From assembly GCF_010747475.1 (NCBI RefSeq), contig NZ_VSLZ01000001.1:744001-808000 (forward strand): a stretch of 64,000 nucleotides of DNA. The letters run 5' to 3'. Within the stretch, counting starts at the first letter, position 1, and every line of letters starts with the position of its first letter. A program made the position numbers and the translations under genes. Positions 1 through 10,693 of this stretch are shown here, piece by piece. Source of the stretch: Halorussus sp. MSC15.2. Its GTDB lineage: Archaea; Halobacteriota; Halobacteria; Halobacteriales; Haladaptataceae. Below the pieces are notes generated by a model, which saw only the letters and a program-made list of their open reading frames with translations, had not been told where the DNA came from and ran no database searches.

Positions 1-333
1 CGGGCCGCTGCCCAGACCCTCGAAGTCGTCGGTCGTGACCTCCCACCCGGCCTTCTGCGAGCAGAGCAGGGCCAGCGCTGGGTGGTCGCTCGTCAGTTCC
101 ACGTACTGGAAGGGCGCACCGGCCACCTCGTCCATCCGGGTCTGGACGGTGGCGAGTCCGGCGGTTTGCATCTCGGCGAGCAGGAGTCCGGCCTCGACGC
201 CGCCGTCGAACTCGTGACCGAAGTCGATGACGGTCGCGCCGTTGTCGAGTTCTCGCGCTCCGATGTCCAACTCCTCGGCGAAGTCGAGGGCCTCGTCGGC
301 CAACTCCAAGGCGTTCCGATTGAGACTGTCCAT
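1..333 (-). CDS. mch: Methenyltetrahydromethanopterin cyclohydrolase, N-terminal part (runs off the window)
   Basis: The first 111 codons of a minus-strand gene are present; the rest lies before base 1. The start is ATG at 333-331. The translation has the Mch N-terminal pattern: NGATVIDFG near residues 31-39, a glycine-rich EAGLLLAEM stretch, then SDHPALALLCSQKAGWEV, which matches the family's 'DHPxxATLGSQKAGW' region. Mch converts methenyl-tetrahydromethanopterin to the formyl form in C1 metabolism. Haloarchaea keep this enzyme without methanogenesis, probably for folate-type C1 interconversion. The identification rests on these conserved blocks; the C-terminal half cannot be checked. Confidence 0.85.
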   Translation of the reverse strand, partial: MDSLNRNALELADEALDFAEELDIGARELDNGATVIDFGHEFDGGVEAGLLLAEMQTAGLATVQTRMDEVAGAPFQYVELTSDHPALALLCSQKAGWEVTTDDFEGLGSGP

Positions 334-455
334 GCGCGTCGATTGGGCGTCCCCTCGTAAACCCTTTATCAGTTTCCACAGCTTCTCCGATACTCCACCT
401 ATATAAAATATAGGTAGAAAATTATTTATACATTCGATTAATTAAGACATTTGAA

Positions 456-1787
456 GTGAGGAAATTGAATAACAGAAGGAATGTATTAAAGTCAGTGGCA
501 GCTGCTGGAGCGGCGTTCAGTATACCGAAATTCGGATCTATTCCAGTCGAAGCGACGAGGGAGACGATGGTAACCAACGCGTTGTCAACAAACGCTTCGC
601 GTACCGCCAACTGTACTCCCCGCCTCGAGTCGAAAAACTCCGAGGCGACGGTATCGAACGGTCGATTTGGCCCTTCTCAATCTGGATACGCTCCAAGTAT
701 TGAGGGGCCGTCCGGAGAGAACGTTGGTCGAAAGTGGACGTTAGACGCCAATTCGAGCAAGCTCTCATCACCGGTCGTCGGTAACGGCGTCGCGTTCTCG
801 GTAGCGTACCACCCGCAAGCTGAACTCGTTGCCGTGAACCTTCAAACCGGTAACGAACTCTGGACTACTAAGCCCAAAAGCAACGGCCAGTCGGTCGTGG
901 CGAATGCACCACCTACAGTTAGAGGTGCGAACGTCATCGCCGGATTCTCGAACGGAAGCTTACATGCGAACGAGACTCAAACCCAATCTAACGGTCAGAC
1001 GGTGACGGAGTTATCCGGGCGTGTTACTGCGCTTCGGACCGCGGGTGAGGCAACCATCGCCGGTACGAGTGGGAAGACGACGTCCATCGTCGTCATGAAC
1101 CGGGCTGGAACAGTCTGTCAGGAGTATCGGCTGAAAAATCCAATAACGAAAGTGACTGGTCTCGCGGTCGCGGACGGTAAGGTGTTCTACTCTGCAGCCG
1201 GACAGACCGAAGGCCACCCGACGTTCGGCTCCGTTGGCGCTATTGACGTTGAAACAGGTGATGTTTTGTGGGACGTAATGACGAAGGGACAGGCACGAGG
1301 CGTCTCAGTTGCGGGCAAGTCGGCGTTTGTTCGAACTACCGACTACACGCTCACTCTAAATGCGCAAACCGGTGAGCACCGCTGGCACGTCGATACCCAC
1401 GGTGGAAGTTGGGTTCCTCCGACCGTGGCCGACGGGACTGTCTACTTCGGCGGACACTACGAAGTAGCCGCTATCGACGCGGCGACGGGGAGTGTTGAAT
1501 GGCGTCACGAGATGCAGGCCATAAACCCTCGCCCAATCGTCGCAGGAGATGCGGTCTTTGTGGCAGCGGACGCTATCGCAGGTCGTCCCGGTATCGTTAC
1601 CTCGTTGTCCCCTTCGACCGGGGAGACCAAATGGACGGAAGAGATTCCGAAGCGGAACTTGAGCACGCCGATGGTGACCGACGGTACGCTTCTCGTCTCG
1701 GCGTATCGGGCAGCGCAGGGTGCACCGGGAACCGAGCAGTATCAACCAAGTACTGGCGAACTTATCGCACTGGAGGGACGGAAATGA
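456..1787 (+). CDS. Exported PQQ-type beta-propeller protein (BamB-like repeats)
   Basis: This protein of 443 residues starts at GTG 456. RR at residues 7-8 followed by NVLK and a short hydrophobic alanine-rich stretch suggests a Tat leader. The body has repeated blade motifs such as AVNLQTGNELW, AIDVETGDVLWD, TLNAQTGEHRW, AIDAATGSVEW and SLSPSTGETKW, which are PQQ-like propeller blades. Such proteins usually act as scaffolds or substrate-binding propellers outside the cell; no catalytic residues are evident. The gene lies in an A+T-richer patch unlike its neighbours. Its stop overlaps the start of the downstream HExxH gene (ATGA), so the two are probably translated together. The exact function is unknown. 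Confidence 0.8.
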   Translation: MRKLNNRRNVLKSVAAAGAAFSIPKFGSIPVEATRETMVTNALSTNASRTANCTPRLESKNSEATVSNGRFGPSQSGYAPSIEGPSGENVGRKWTLDANSSKLSSPVVGNGVAFSVAYHPQAELVAVNLQTGNELWTTKPKSNGQSVVANAPPTVRGANVIAGFSNGSLHANETQTQSNGQTVTELSGRVTALRTAGEATIAGTSGKTTSIVVMNRAGTVCQEYRLKNPITKVTGLAVADGKVFYSAAGQTEGHPTFGSVGAIDVETGDVLWDVMTKGQARGVSVAGKSAFVRTTDYTLTLNAQTGEHRWHVDTHGGSWVPPTVADGTVYFGGHYEVAAIDAATGSVEWRHEMQAINPRPIVAGDAVFVAADAIAGRPGIVTSLSPSTGETKWTEEIPKRNLSTPMVTDGTLLVSAYRAAQGAPGTEQYQPSTGELIALEGRK

Positions 1788-2509
1788 GCTACACGTACAT
1801 GGGTACTACAAGTTCCGGAGCGACGGATAAGAACTGTACACTCGTAGTGTATCTCCTTCAGGCAAGTAGTGGTTACAGCTCAGACATGACGACTGCGCGA
1901 GACGCGCTGAGCGAAAGTCTGGCCGACGCGTACAGTTCCGGGTTCATTAGTGGATATCAGATTCACGAGTACGACACGGACGGGACGCTCACGATAGACC
2001 CCTCCGGTGCACCGCTTCAACAGATAAATGAGTGGCGCGACACCAATGGCTTCACGGAGAACGCCAACTACATCGGGGTTCATCGGAAATCGACGATCAG
2101 TCCCGGTGCGACCGGCGGTGGACTTGCGTGGGAACAACCGGTCCCGACACAGGTTTCGTTCACTCAGGGGAATCCCCCCGTCTCGACTTCTCACGAGTGT
2201 ATGCATGCCTACATTCTAGGGACCTGCGACTATATATGGAACAGTATGATCTACCGGAGTGATTCCAATGGGAGTCCCAACGAACACGACCTTGGTTCGA
2301 CCATTGATGTGAATGGAACGATGCTCCACACTCCGTTCGGAGGTGAGGGTGGCTCAGTGCCTTCTGAACACGGGTCATGTTCAGTCAGCGACGCCTCCGT
2401 TGGGAATGGTCGGACGCAGAAACTATCTTCGTGTACGAAGAAGGCGTTACAGTACTCGGCTCACCACGTGTTCACCAACCATAGCAGTATTACCGGCGAT
2501 ATCTGCTAA
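1784..2509 (+). CDS. Putative HExxH zinc metallopeptidase-like protein
   Basis: This protein of 241 residues starts at ATG 1784, overlapping the TGA of the propeller gene. The sequence HECMH at residues 137-141 fits the HExxH zinc-binding signature, with two His as ligands and Glu as catalytic base. NEHDLGS about 25 residues later could supply a third ligand. No signal peptide is visible, and the N-terminus (MSYTYMGTTSSG) is polar. Several Cys cluster in the last 50 residues. I do not recognise the family. The coupling to an exported propeller suggests a joint role, but how this partner would leave the cell is unclear. HExxH alone can occur by chance, so the peptidase call is tentative; the gene itself is well supported by the overlap. 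Confidence 0.6.
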   Translation: MSYTYMGTTSSGATDKNCTLVVYLLQASSGYSSDMTTARDALSESLADAYSSGFISGYQIHEYDTDGTLTIDPSGAPLQQINEWRDTNGFTENANYIGVHRKSTISPGATGGGLAWEQPVPTQVSFTQGNPPVSTSHECMHAYILGTCDYIWNSMIYRSDSNGSPNEHDLGSTIDVNGTMLHTPFGGEGGSVPSEHGSCSVSDASVGNGRTQKLSSCTKKALQYSAHHVFTNHSSITGDIC

Positions 2510-2530
2510 AACTATATACTTTCATATTTT

Positions 2531-2977
2531 TCATTCGGACTCTTTTCGAATCGCTGTGCCGTTTCCGACTAAGTAGGTAACTGGCTTTCCGATGTAGTCT
2601 CCGTGAGTTGTCTTGTCCTCAGAGTAGACGGCTCCACCACAGAGAAGGACAACCCGATACCCGCCGTTGATGGCTTCGGACTTCGTGACGTTACAGCTGA
2701 CGTTTATATCGGATGCCTCCGTAGTATGCAATCTGTTGTAGATGTGCCGTTCCTCGTACTTGATGGCGTACTCTCTAGCCGTCTTCTCTGTCCACGCCTC
2801 CGGAGGCTCCGGGGGCGATTTCGGCCCGTTGGGGAGTTCGTGCCGCTGTTGCGGAAGCACTGAAGTCGTTTCGCCACCAAGGTTCGATGGGGCCGATTCC
2901 GGTACTCCGTTACAACCAGCTAGAAGACTTCCGAAGACTCCTGCGGATGCACAGAGGACGTGTCGTCTGGAGGGCAT
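2531..2977 (-). CDS. Tat-type lipoprotein of unknown function
   Basis: This protein of 148 residues starts at ATG 2977. SRRHVL at the N-terminus followed by a hydrophobic stretch and LAGC is a twin-arginine leader with a lipobox; lipidation is expected at the Cys of LAGC. The mature part is Pro- and Glu-rich, then globular, with one Cys pair (SCNV and LLCGG). It is convergent with the HExxH gene, with about 20 bases between stop codons, and shares that gene's lower GC. It resembles many short haloarchaeal lipoproteins, and I cannot assign a function. Confidence 0.75.
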   Translation of the reverse strand: MPSRRHVLCASAGVFGSLLAGCNGVPESAPSNLGGETTSVLPQQRHELPNGPKSPPEPPEAWTEKTAREYAIKYEERHIYNRLHTTEASDINVSCNVTKSEAINGGYRVVLLCGGAVYSEDKTTHGDYIGKPVTYLVGNGTAIRKESE

Positions 2978-3076
2978 CCTGACAAAGATAGGTGTTATTA
3001 GTTATAAAATTTCCCATCCTCGAAAGAATGAGGTGGCGTCGATGGACGTAATCCGAGACAGAAACATCTGACTCCG

Positions 3077-3388
3077 CTACTTCTCCCGCTTGGCTTCCCG
3101 ACCCAGCGCCTCCTCGACCGCATCGACCTTCTCGTGCGCGCGTTGCTCGCGCGTGCGCTTGTCGTCTATCTTCAGGACGGTACTCACGCGGTCGCCGTCC
3201 ACGGCCTCGTGGGCGGCCTGCGCCGCGGCGAACAGTTCGTCCGTCGAATCGGCCTCGATGACGGTCCCCATGGGGTTGGTCTCGTAGGACACGTCGAAGT
3301 CGTCCAGCGCGGCCACGGCCTTTGCGACTTCCTCGGACATGCTCCCCTCGACTACCGGTGCCACACTCAGAAGTGCGATTACGGTCAT
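3077..3388 (-). CDS. MTH1187 / thiamine-binding-like domain protein
   Basis: This protein of 103 residues starts at ATG 3388. It fits the small thiamine_BP (DUF77, YqgV/MTH1187) family: a first strand of TVIALLSVAPVVEG, then MSEEVAKAVAALD, then SYETNPMGTVIEA and a terminal helix rich in charged residues. Members form ferredoxin-like folds that assemble as tetramers; some bind thiamine in the cytoplasm. The length is normal for the family. It stands alone between a lipoprotein and the protease, so context does not refine the role. Confidence 0.85.
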   Translation of the reverse strand: MTVIALLSVAPVVEGSMSEEVAKAVAALDDFDVSYETNPMGTVIEADSTDELFAAAQAAHEAVDGDRVSTVLKIDDKRTREQRAHEKVDAVEEALGREAKREK

Positions 3389-3529
3389 CGGTTGGACCTG
3401 ACGGGCGGCACACTCTAATGCGTTTGCCGATTAGTTAGAAATTAAACTATTTAACTGTGTCCGTTATTAGATTTGATAATCTAAGTAGAATACAAGTAAC
3501 TGACGCGTTATCTGTCGGCCAACAGCAAC

Positions 3530-6500
3530 ATGAGTGACGAACCGACACGACGAGACGAAGGTCGGACGACCGCACCCGTGACGGCACTGCTCCTCTCGGT
3601 TCTCATCTTGAGCGGTGCCGTCGCGCCCGCGTTCGGTCTCCAACCGCAGGACGACTCCCGGCCCGCGGCGGACGTCGTCGCGGACGGAGCGACGCAGGTA
3701 TCGCATTCGAAGGGCCACCCGGCGACGCTTCCGAGCGCCGAGGTGACGTCGCTGAACGAAACGCCGGCGGACGAAGCGGTCCGGAACGCGTCGCTGCCGG
3801 AGAACGCGACGACGAAACGGGTCACGCTTCTCACGGGCCAGACCGTGACCGTCGTCGAGACGGGGAACCGCACCGAGTACCGCGTCTCGGCCGACGTGCG
3901 GATGCAGAAGGTCTCGACCGGGAACTCGACGTACGTCTTCCCGGTCGGCGTCGATTTCGGCAAGTTCGACCGCCACCTGTTCGACGTCGAGTTCCTCGTC
4001 CAACAGAACCTGACCGACGCCGAGACCGACTCGATTCCCATCATCGTCAGCGAAGACGGTCAGGGAGACTACATCGTCACCGGAGACACGCAGACCACCG
4101 ACGGGATGCTCGACTCCGTGACCGGCGTGGAGAAGCAGGCCACGCTCGAGTCCATCGACGCCGAGGCGGGTCGAGTGTCGAAGGCGGACGTCGGGCAGGC
4201 CTACGCCGACCTGAAGGCCGACGATACCATCGAGAAGGTCACGCTCGACATCAAGTACCGGACGGACCTCGCCGCGACCGACGACGCCGTCTCCGCCTCG
4301 CAGGCGCGCAAGGACTACGGTGTCAGCGGTAACAACGCGAAGATTGCGGTGTTGGACACCGGTATCGAGAACAGTCATCCGGCGATAGACGCGTCGTCGC
4401 GGAGAAGGACTTCACCGGTGAAGGAGACTACGACGACGACGCCGGTCACGGCACGCACGTCGCGGGTATCGTCGCCAGCGACAACGAGAGTTACACCGGG
4501 ATGGCACCGAACGCGAGTCTGATGGACGTCCGCGTCCTCACCGACGACGGCTGGGGACGCACGTCGTGGATAATCGACGGCATGGAGTACGCCGACAACA
4601 ACGGTGCCGACGTCGTCAGCATGAGCATCGGCGGCCCGGTGTCTGCCGAGCGGTCGAACGACCGATACACAGACGCGGTCAATCAGGTCGTCGCGAACGG
4701 AACGCTCGTCGTCGTGTCGGCGGGTAACAGCGGCGAGAACGGCTACCGAACGGTGAGCACCCCGGGCATCCAGTCGAAGGCGCTCACCGTCGGCGCGACG
4801 GACGCTTATGACGGCGGCATTGCGAGTTTCTCCTCTCGCGGCCCGACGCCGTACGGCTACTACCTCAAGCCCGACATCGTCGCGCCCGGCGTCGGCGTGA
4901 AGAGCGCCGACAACGACGGCGGATGGGTTCGGTATAGCGGTACCAGCATGTCCGCGCCCACCGTGAGCGGTATCGCCGCACTCCTGATACAGAAACATCC
5001 AGACTGGTCGCCCGAGCGACTCAAGAGCGTCCTCACGACCACCGCGGACCCACTCGGCGGCGAGGACGTCTACACGCAGGGTGCCGGTGAGGTCAACGCC
5101 ACCGACGCGGTCGGGACGAACGTCGCCGTCTCGCCGGGCACGGTCGATTTCGGCACGTTCGGTAACGACACGACAGCGACACGGACGATTCGCGTCACGA
5201 ACCTCGGCGAGTCGAACGTGACGCTCGACGCGACTGCGACCGCCGCGAACATCGTGCAGAGCGGCACGGCACCGGCCGAACTCAACCAGAGTTCGGTCAC
5301 CGTTCCGGCCAACGAGACGGTCCACCTCGGCCTGACGGTGAACACCAGCGTCCCCCACGGTGTCTACTCCGGGCGGGTCTCGTTCGACGACGGGACCTAC
5401 ACGACCATCTTCGGGTTCGTCCGCGCGCACGAGGTGACCGTGGAGAAGGAGAGCGTCGGCACGACGCCCGTGGCCGACGACCTCTCGTGGGTGTTCTCCG
5501 AGAACCTCGGCCAGTTCGACATGGTCGGTCGTCGAGGTCTCGACCAGTTCAACGGTTCGAAGGTCACCTACCACGTCGTCGGAGGCGGCGAGTACAACGT
5601 CCTCTCACACGGCATCAACGAGAAGAACGGTCAGCCCGTCGTCTTCTCCGAGGAACTGACGGTGGACGGCGACGAACACGTCGTCCTCAACGAGAGCGAC
5701 ACGACGGAGTACACCCTCGACGCTTCGGAAGCCGAGAGCAAGCACGGCGACCTCTCGACCCGGAGTACGCAGGTCACGTACTTCGAGGAGACCTCGTACA
5801 ACAGGTACGTCGCCAGTCTCTCGGGGTCGGGTGCCGACACCTCGACGGTCCGGTTCGGCGTCGAGGGCGAGTTCGACGCCGGAGTCGAACACCTGTTGGT
5901 GCCGACGTCGGCGACCGGTGCGTCCGACAACTTCAGCGGCGAAGCCATCTACCACCTCGCTCACCAACTCGGTGAGACGACCGGAACCACGTTCGACGTG
6001 AACCAGAGCGCGTTGACCGAGAAGAACGTGACCTACTACCGGAACCGGCGCGGCGGGTCGTACGACGTCACGCTCTCGGCGACGGCCGAGTTCCCCTACG
6101 ACTGGCACTACGACCACCTCATTACCGACGGCATCGGCGACCGCCGTCACCAGACCATCTACCTCAACGACGAGGTCGTCAACCACGGCGTCGGTGCCAC
6201 GTCCGAGGAGAGTGTCACCCCGTCGTGGAACCTGAGTACCAGTTACACCGCGAACTTGGGCGATATCCCGGTCAGCCAGACCGTCAACGAACACCCCTAC
6301 ACCGGACTGATGAGCCTGTTGGCGAGGGACGGGAAGCTGGCGTACTACGTCGAGACCCAACTCGACCAAGGCTTTCACGGGTTCGAGGACGCGGGCGAGG
6401 AGACGGTCCGCCTCGCGCTGAACGGAACGACCGTGAGCGAGACGAACACCACGAAACGGTCGGTGTTCAACGTCACGGAGTTCGACCTCAACCCGAACAC

Positions 6501-9234
6501 TGACGTCGAACTCACCGCCGTCGGCCGCAACGACGTGACTCCGCTCTCGACGCGGACGGTGACGACGTACGAGGCGACGTACAACCCCTACGAGGACTTC
6601 TCACCGCCGGACGTTGACTCGGCCGACGTCGCCGGACTGACGGCGAACAACACCGCGGACGACACGCTTCGCGTTCGGTTCGCCACCGACGCGGACGCCA
6701 CGGGCCTGTCGGCGCTGGTGGCGAACGACGCGAGCACCGTCCCGTTCGAGGACGCGACGGGATGGACGAACGCGTCGGTCCAGAAGGTCCACGAGTCCGA
6801 CTACTCGACCGTCTACGAGGCGACCATCGACCTGAACGAACCCTTCGGCCAGTACGTCGGGCGAATCGACCTCGCGGTGCGTGTCACCGACGATAACGGG
6901 AACACGGTCGAGATGACGACCTTCGACGCGGTCCGCGCGGACGCGAAGAAACCGGCGGTGTCCGTCACCGCCGCAGGGTCGGGCGACGCGCCGACCGGCG
7001 TCTCGAAGTCGATACACACGAACGGGACGGTGACGTTCGAGTTCGACGCCGACGGGACGCCCGGTAACGCGAGCTTCGTCGGGTCGTCGCTCTCGGCGGA
7101 CTTCACGAACTTCCGGACGTGGAAGGAAGCGGCGCGGACCGACAGCGGGACGTGGACGGTCACGCACGACCTGACCGACCTCCCGGACGACGGGAACTAC
7201 ACCCTCGGAGCGGTCGCGGCCGACCGACTGTGGAACGTGAACCTCACCGAGACGCCCGTGACGGTCGTCCTCGACCGGAAAGCCCCGGACCTCGGTGCGA
7301 CCGTCGAGAAGGTCGGAAACGAGGGCGAGGTGACGCTCACGAGCGACGAACCGCTCCGGTCGGACTCGGTCTCGGCGACCGTCCAGAAACCCGCCGGAAA
7401 CACCGCAGAGGTCTCGCTGGCGCGGAACACGTCCGCGGACGGTTACGTGTGGAACGGGACGTTCGCGCTCGGCGAGGACGGCACGTACAACGTGACCGCG
7501 AACGCGTCCGACCGCACCGGCAACTACGGGACGACCAACTCGACCGCCGAGATACGGACGGTCAGCACGAACGGCGACAAGACCGTCACGGTCGTCCTCG
7601 AAAAGTCGGGGCTGTTCGTCCGGTTCACGACGAACCAGTCGGGCGTCGACAGCACGGTGTCGCTCACGGAGAGTCGGTCTGCGCTCGCACCGCTCTCCCG
7701 GAACCTCGCGGGACTGAACTTCCTGAACGGTGAACTTGGGAAGAACCTGACCCAGCACCTCGACAACGCCACTATCGGCATCCCGGTGAAGGACTCGACT
7801 CTCCCGCCGGGCATCGACGAGACGCAGGTGGACATAAGCTACTACAACTCGTCTACCGGCGACTGGGAGGTCCGGAGCACCTCCGTCGAGAACAAGACGG
7901 TCAACGGGACGACCGACACCTACTGGGTGACGAACGTCTCGCACTTCTCGACGTACGGTGCCGTGGCCGACGACCAGAAGGCCCCGTCGCTCGACGCCAA
8001 GTCGCCCGACGGCCAGACGTTCGATTCGGGGACCACCCACAAACGAGTGACCTTCAACTACAGCGACGACATCAGCGGCGTCAACGCGAGCGCGGTCGAA
8101 CTCTACTTCGACGGCGAGCGCGTCACCGACGCCGACGCGACGAACGTCACCGGGGAGTACGCGACGTACAACGCGACCAACTTGAGTTCCGACAGTTACC
8201 ACGCGACGGTTACCCTCGAAGACGAGGCCGGTAACACCAAGAACTACACCGCGAGGTTCACCATCGAGCAGCAGAACAGCGGCGGTGGTGGCGGCGGTGG
8301 CGGGGGCGGCGGCGGGAACGTGCCACCGCCGGCGGTTCAGGAGACCGTCACGGAATTGAACGAGACCTACGCCAAGGCGAAGATAACCAGTGCCAGAGCG
8401 TCGAGCGGGGGCGTCGTCTCGTTCGACGGCGGTCTGCGGGCCGGAGACGCCACCGTCCGGAAACTGAAGGTGGTCCCGAAGAGCGCCGACGCCGAACCGC
8501 GGTTCTTCGTCGAGGCGCGAACGTCCGGGTCCGCGCCGAGCGGGGTCGCGGCCTTCGAGGGAGCGAGCGAGACGCTGGGCTACCTGACGGTGACGCCCAC
8601 GTACATCAGCGACGACGAACTCGACACCGTCGGGGTCACGCTCGGCGTGGACGCCGCGAGGGTGGACTCGCCGAAGAACGTCGCACTGTATCGCTACGAC
8701 GACGGCGAGTGGTCGTCGGTACAGACGACGTTCCTCCGCGAGCGCGACGGGCAGTATCGGTACCGAGCGTCGAGCGCTGCCACCGGGACGTTCGCCGTCG
8801 GCGTCGAGGCGTCCTCGTTCGAGGTCGTCGAGGCGACGCTCGGCGCGTCCTCGGCGTCCGCGGGCGAGGAGGTGACCGTGTCCGCGACCGTCGAGAACGT
8901 CGGTTCGAGCGAGCGGACCTACACCGCCGAACTGACGGTGGACGGTGAGGTCGTCGCGACGAAACAGGTGACGCTCGCGGCGGGCGAGCGGACGACCGTC
9001 GAGTTCGCCCGGACGTTCGACGCGGGCGAACACCGCGTCGCCGTCGGTTCGGCGAGCGCGGGCACGCTCGACGTCGCCGCCGAAACGTCTGAAGGGGCGC
9101 TCGACGACGGCCAGAATCAGGGCACGAAGGAGGGCGCGAAGAGTTCCGGTTCCGGCGTCCCCGGATTCGGACTCCCCGCGACGCTGGTCGCGTTCCTCGT
9201 CGCGGCGCTACTCGCTCGCCGACGCGAGTCCTGA
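3530..9234 (+). pseudogene. Subtilisin-like (S8) surface protease with PGF-CTERM anchor; one frameshift
   Basis: With one base restored near 4390 this encodes about 1,900 residues. Frame 1 (3530-4522) holds a Sec-type signal peptide, a propeptide region and the catalytic Asp (VLDTGIENSH, codon 4355). The continuing frame holds the His motif (GHGTHVAG, His codon 4447), the oxyanion Asn (SAGNSG) and the Ser motif (GTSMSAP, codon 4945), then Ig/Fn3-like domains. A run of glycines follows at about 8281-8316, then a PGF-pre-PGF-like domain, a CARDB-like adhesion domain, and a C-terminus of PGFGL plus a hydrophobic helix and RRR. That tail is the archaeosortase sorting signal, so the protein should be anchored to the outer surface. 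The break falls between the Asp and His motifs and has the sign of one lost base, for example GACGGCGTC read as GACGCGTC. All catalytic residues survive on either side. A sequencing error is more likely than decay. Confidence 0.85.
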
Positions 9235-9258
9235 GCGCCGCCGAGAGCGGTAACGACT

Positions 9259-9269
9259 CCTCTTTTTTG
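9259..9269 (+). terminator. Poly-T transcription terminator after the protease gene
   Basis: A run of six T (9262-9267) begins about 28 bases after the protease stop codon, in an otherwise GC-rich stretch. Short T-runs are the usual archaeal intrinsic termination signal. No strong hairpin precedes it, which is normal in archaea. Confidence 0.5.
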
Positions 9270-9298
9270 TGCGGTACTCGCGACGGCCAGTTGCTAGC

Positions 9299-9470
9299 GT
9301 TTATGTAGAAAGACGGGACGAATCCCGACCGGACGCTTCGTGCGGTTGCGAGCAGATAGCTGACGAGTCAGTCAGCACTGTCACCGCGGCGGTGTCGCGG
9401 CGCGGCGGTACCGCCCCTACCTCGTAACCGCCAGTCCGACTACTCCGAAAGGACTGTGCCGAGAAAGAGC
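9299..9470 (+). repeat. Intergenic element, copy A; candidate structured RNA
   Basis: This gap between convergent genes holds a sequence related to one at about 33556-33645. The strongest block is 9427-9460, which matches the second copy at about 30 of 34 positions. It folds as CAGTCC / GGACTG around a 13-base loop. In copy B the stem becomes CAGTC / GGCTG, with U-A replaced by U-G, so pairing is kept. A second small hairpin lies upstream (CTGAC gagtca GTCAG). A TATA-like gtttatgta at about 9299 could start a transcript. No open reading frame is shared by the two copies. Whether it is a transcribed small RNA or a dispersed repeat cannot be told from sequence. Confidence 0.4.
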
Positions 9471-9477
9471 GACGCCG

Positions 9478-10026
9478 TCAGTCGTGAATCTCGACCGATT
9501 CGAGGACCACGTCTTCGTTGGGGTTGTCGTTGTGGTCGGTCGGAATCGAACCGATTTCGCGCACCACGTCCATCCCGTCCACGACCTCGCCGAACACCGC
9601 GTGGCGGTCGTCCAGATGCGGTTGGGCGTCGAGGGTGATGAAGAACTGCGAGCCGTTGGTGTCCGGGCCGCTGTTCGCCATCGAGAGGATGCCCGCGCCG
9701 TCGTGGCGGAGTTCGTCGTGGAACTCGTCTTCGAACTCGTAGCCGGGGCCGCCGCGACCGGTCTCGGTCGGGTCGCCGCCCTGAATCATGAAGTCCTCGA
9801 TGACGCGGTGGAAGGCGACGTCCTCGTACAGCGCGTCGCCGCGGACCTCGCCGGTCTCGGGGTCCTCCCACGTGGGAGTGTCCGGGGCGGGGTCGTCGTT
9901 CGCGGCGGGGTCGTGTTTCGCCAGTTTGACGAAGTTCTCGACGGTTCTGGGCGCGCGGTCGTCGAACAGTCGAACCTCGATGTCGCCGTGATTCGTGTGG
10001 AGCGTCGCGGTCAAATCGTCTGCCAT
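9478..10026 (-). CDS. Peptidyl-prolyl cis-trans isomerase, cyclophilin type
   Basis: This protein of 182 residues starts at ATG 10026. The cyclophilin core is clear: [23 protein letters not shown], then [16 protein letters not shown] with the catalytic FHR, then GSQFFIT, then [14 protein letters not shown]. It catalyses proline cis-trans isomerisation in protein folding. No signal peptide is present, so it is cytoplasmic. An acidic insertion after KLAKHDPAA is common in halophile versions. It is a single-gene unit, convergent with the surface protease. Confidence 0.95.
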   Translation of the reverse strand: MADDLTATLHTNHGDIEVRLFDDRAPRTVENFVKLAKHDPAANDDPAPDTPTWEDPETGEVRGDALYEDVAFHRVIEDFMIQGGDPTETGRGGPGYEFEDEFHDELRHDGAGILSMANSGPDTNGSQFFITLDAQPHLDDRHAVFGEVVDGMDVVREIGSIPTDHNDNPNEDVVLESVEIHD

Positions 10027-10133
10027 GGTTCCGAGGAGGGTCGCCGGATAGAAAACGGTGCCGGACGCGCCTCGGCGCTCTTTGCGGACCGGAACCCCGC
10101 GTAGCTACTGTGACGCGTCGAAGGACAGCGGTC

Positions 10134-10529
10134 TCACTTCAGGTCCACGTCGGCGGCCGCTTCGAGGCAATCGACGACGCTCGGTGACTCGACCAGACGA
10201 ACGACCCCGTCGTCGTGTTCCACGATACCGGCCTCCGTCAGTTTCGGCAGGTGAATCCGGAGGAGTTCGGCGTGGGACTTCTCGACTTCCTCGGGCGTGA
10301 GGACGGCGGGGGTCTTCTCGGTCGTGGACGCGGCCAACAGTTCGGCGAGTTCGGTCACTGCCATCGGCTCGTCGGCCCGAACGAGGTAGTGACAGACGCA
10401 TCGCCGGCGGTGGTCCGAGAGCGCCCGGAACACCGAGTCGAGCGACTCGCTCTCGCTGGCGACCGGTAGTACGTCGCTCTCCGAGACGTGCGTTGGGGAG
10501 ACGGCCCCCCGATTGTGGTCTTGACTCAT
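10134..10529 (-). CDS. DUF7344-type winged-helix regulator
   Basis: This protein of 131 residues starts at ATG 10529. The core LDSVFRALSDHRRRCVCHYLV, then HLPKLTEAGIVEHDD and a short C-terminal tail, match the haloarchaeal DUF7344 winged-helix domain, which also occurs here at 21566 and 39792. Such proteins are probably DNA-binding regulators with an acidic N-terminal tail; no ligand domain is visible. It sits just downstream of the peptide transporter operon on the same strand, but a gap of over 160 bases argues for its own promoter. The target is unknown. Confidence 0.8.
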   Translation of the reverse strand: MSQDHNRGAVSPTHVSESDVLPVASESESLDSVFRALSDHRRRCVCHYLVRADEPMAVTELAELLAASTTEKTPAVLTPEEVEKSHAELLRIHLPKLTEAGIVEHDDGVVRLVESPSVVDCLEAAADVDLK

Positions 10530-10693
10530 AACTATCGTGAGGACGCTCGCGGTGTGAACGGCGTCGGTTGTGGTTCTCGTCCACGCGCTCTCCGATTGGA
10601 GAGACACACCGGGCGTCGTACCGTAGTTCGACAACGACGTTGACGGAGAAAAGGGTACTGCCCGACTATTCAGGTCGAAGGACAACGCGACCG

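Noticed and set aside
6601-9033. An 810-codon minus-strand frame inside the protease gene
   Set aside because: Very Arg- and Val-rich translation with no motif; it is the shadow of the protease coding frame.
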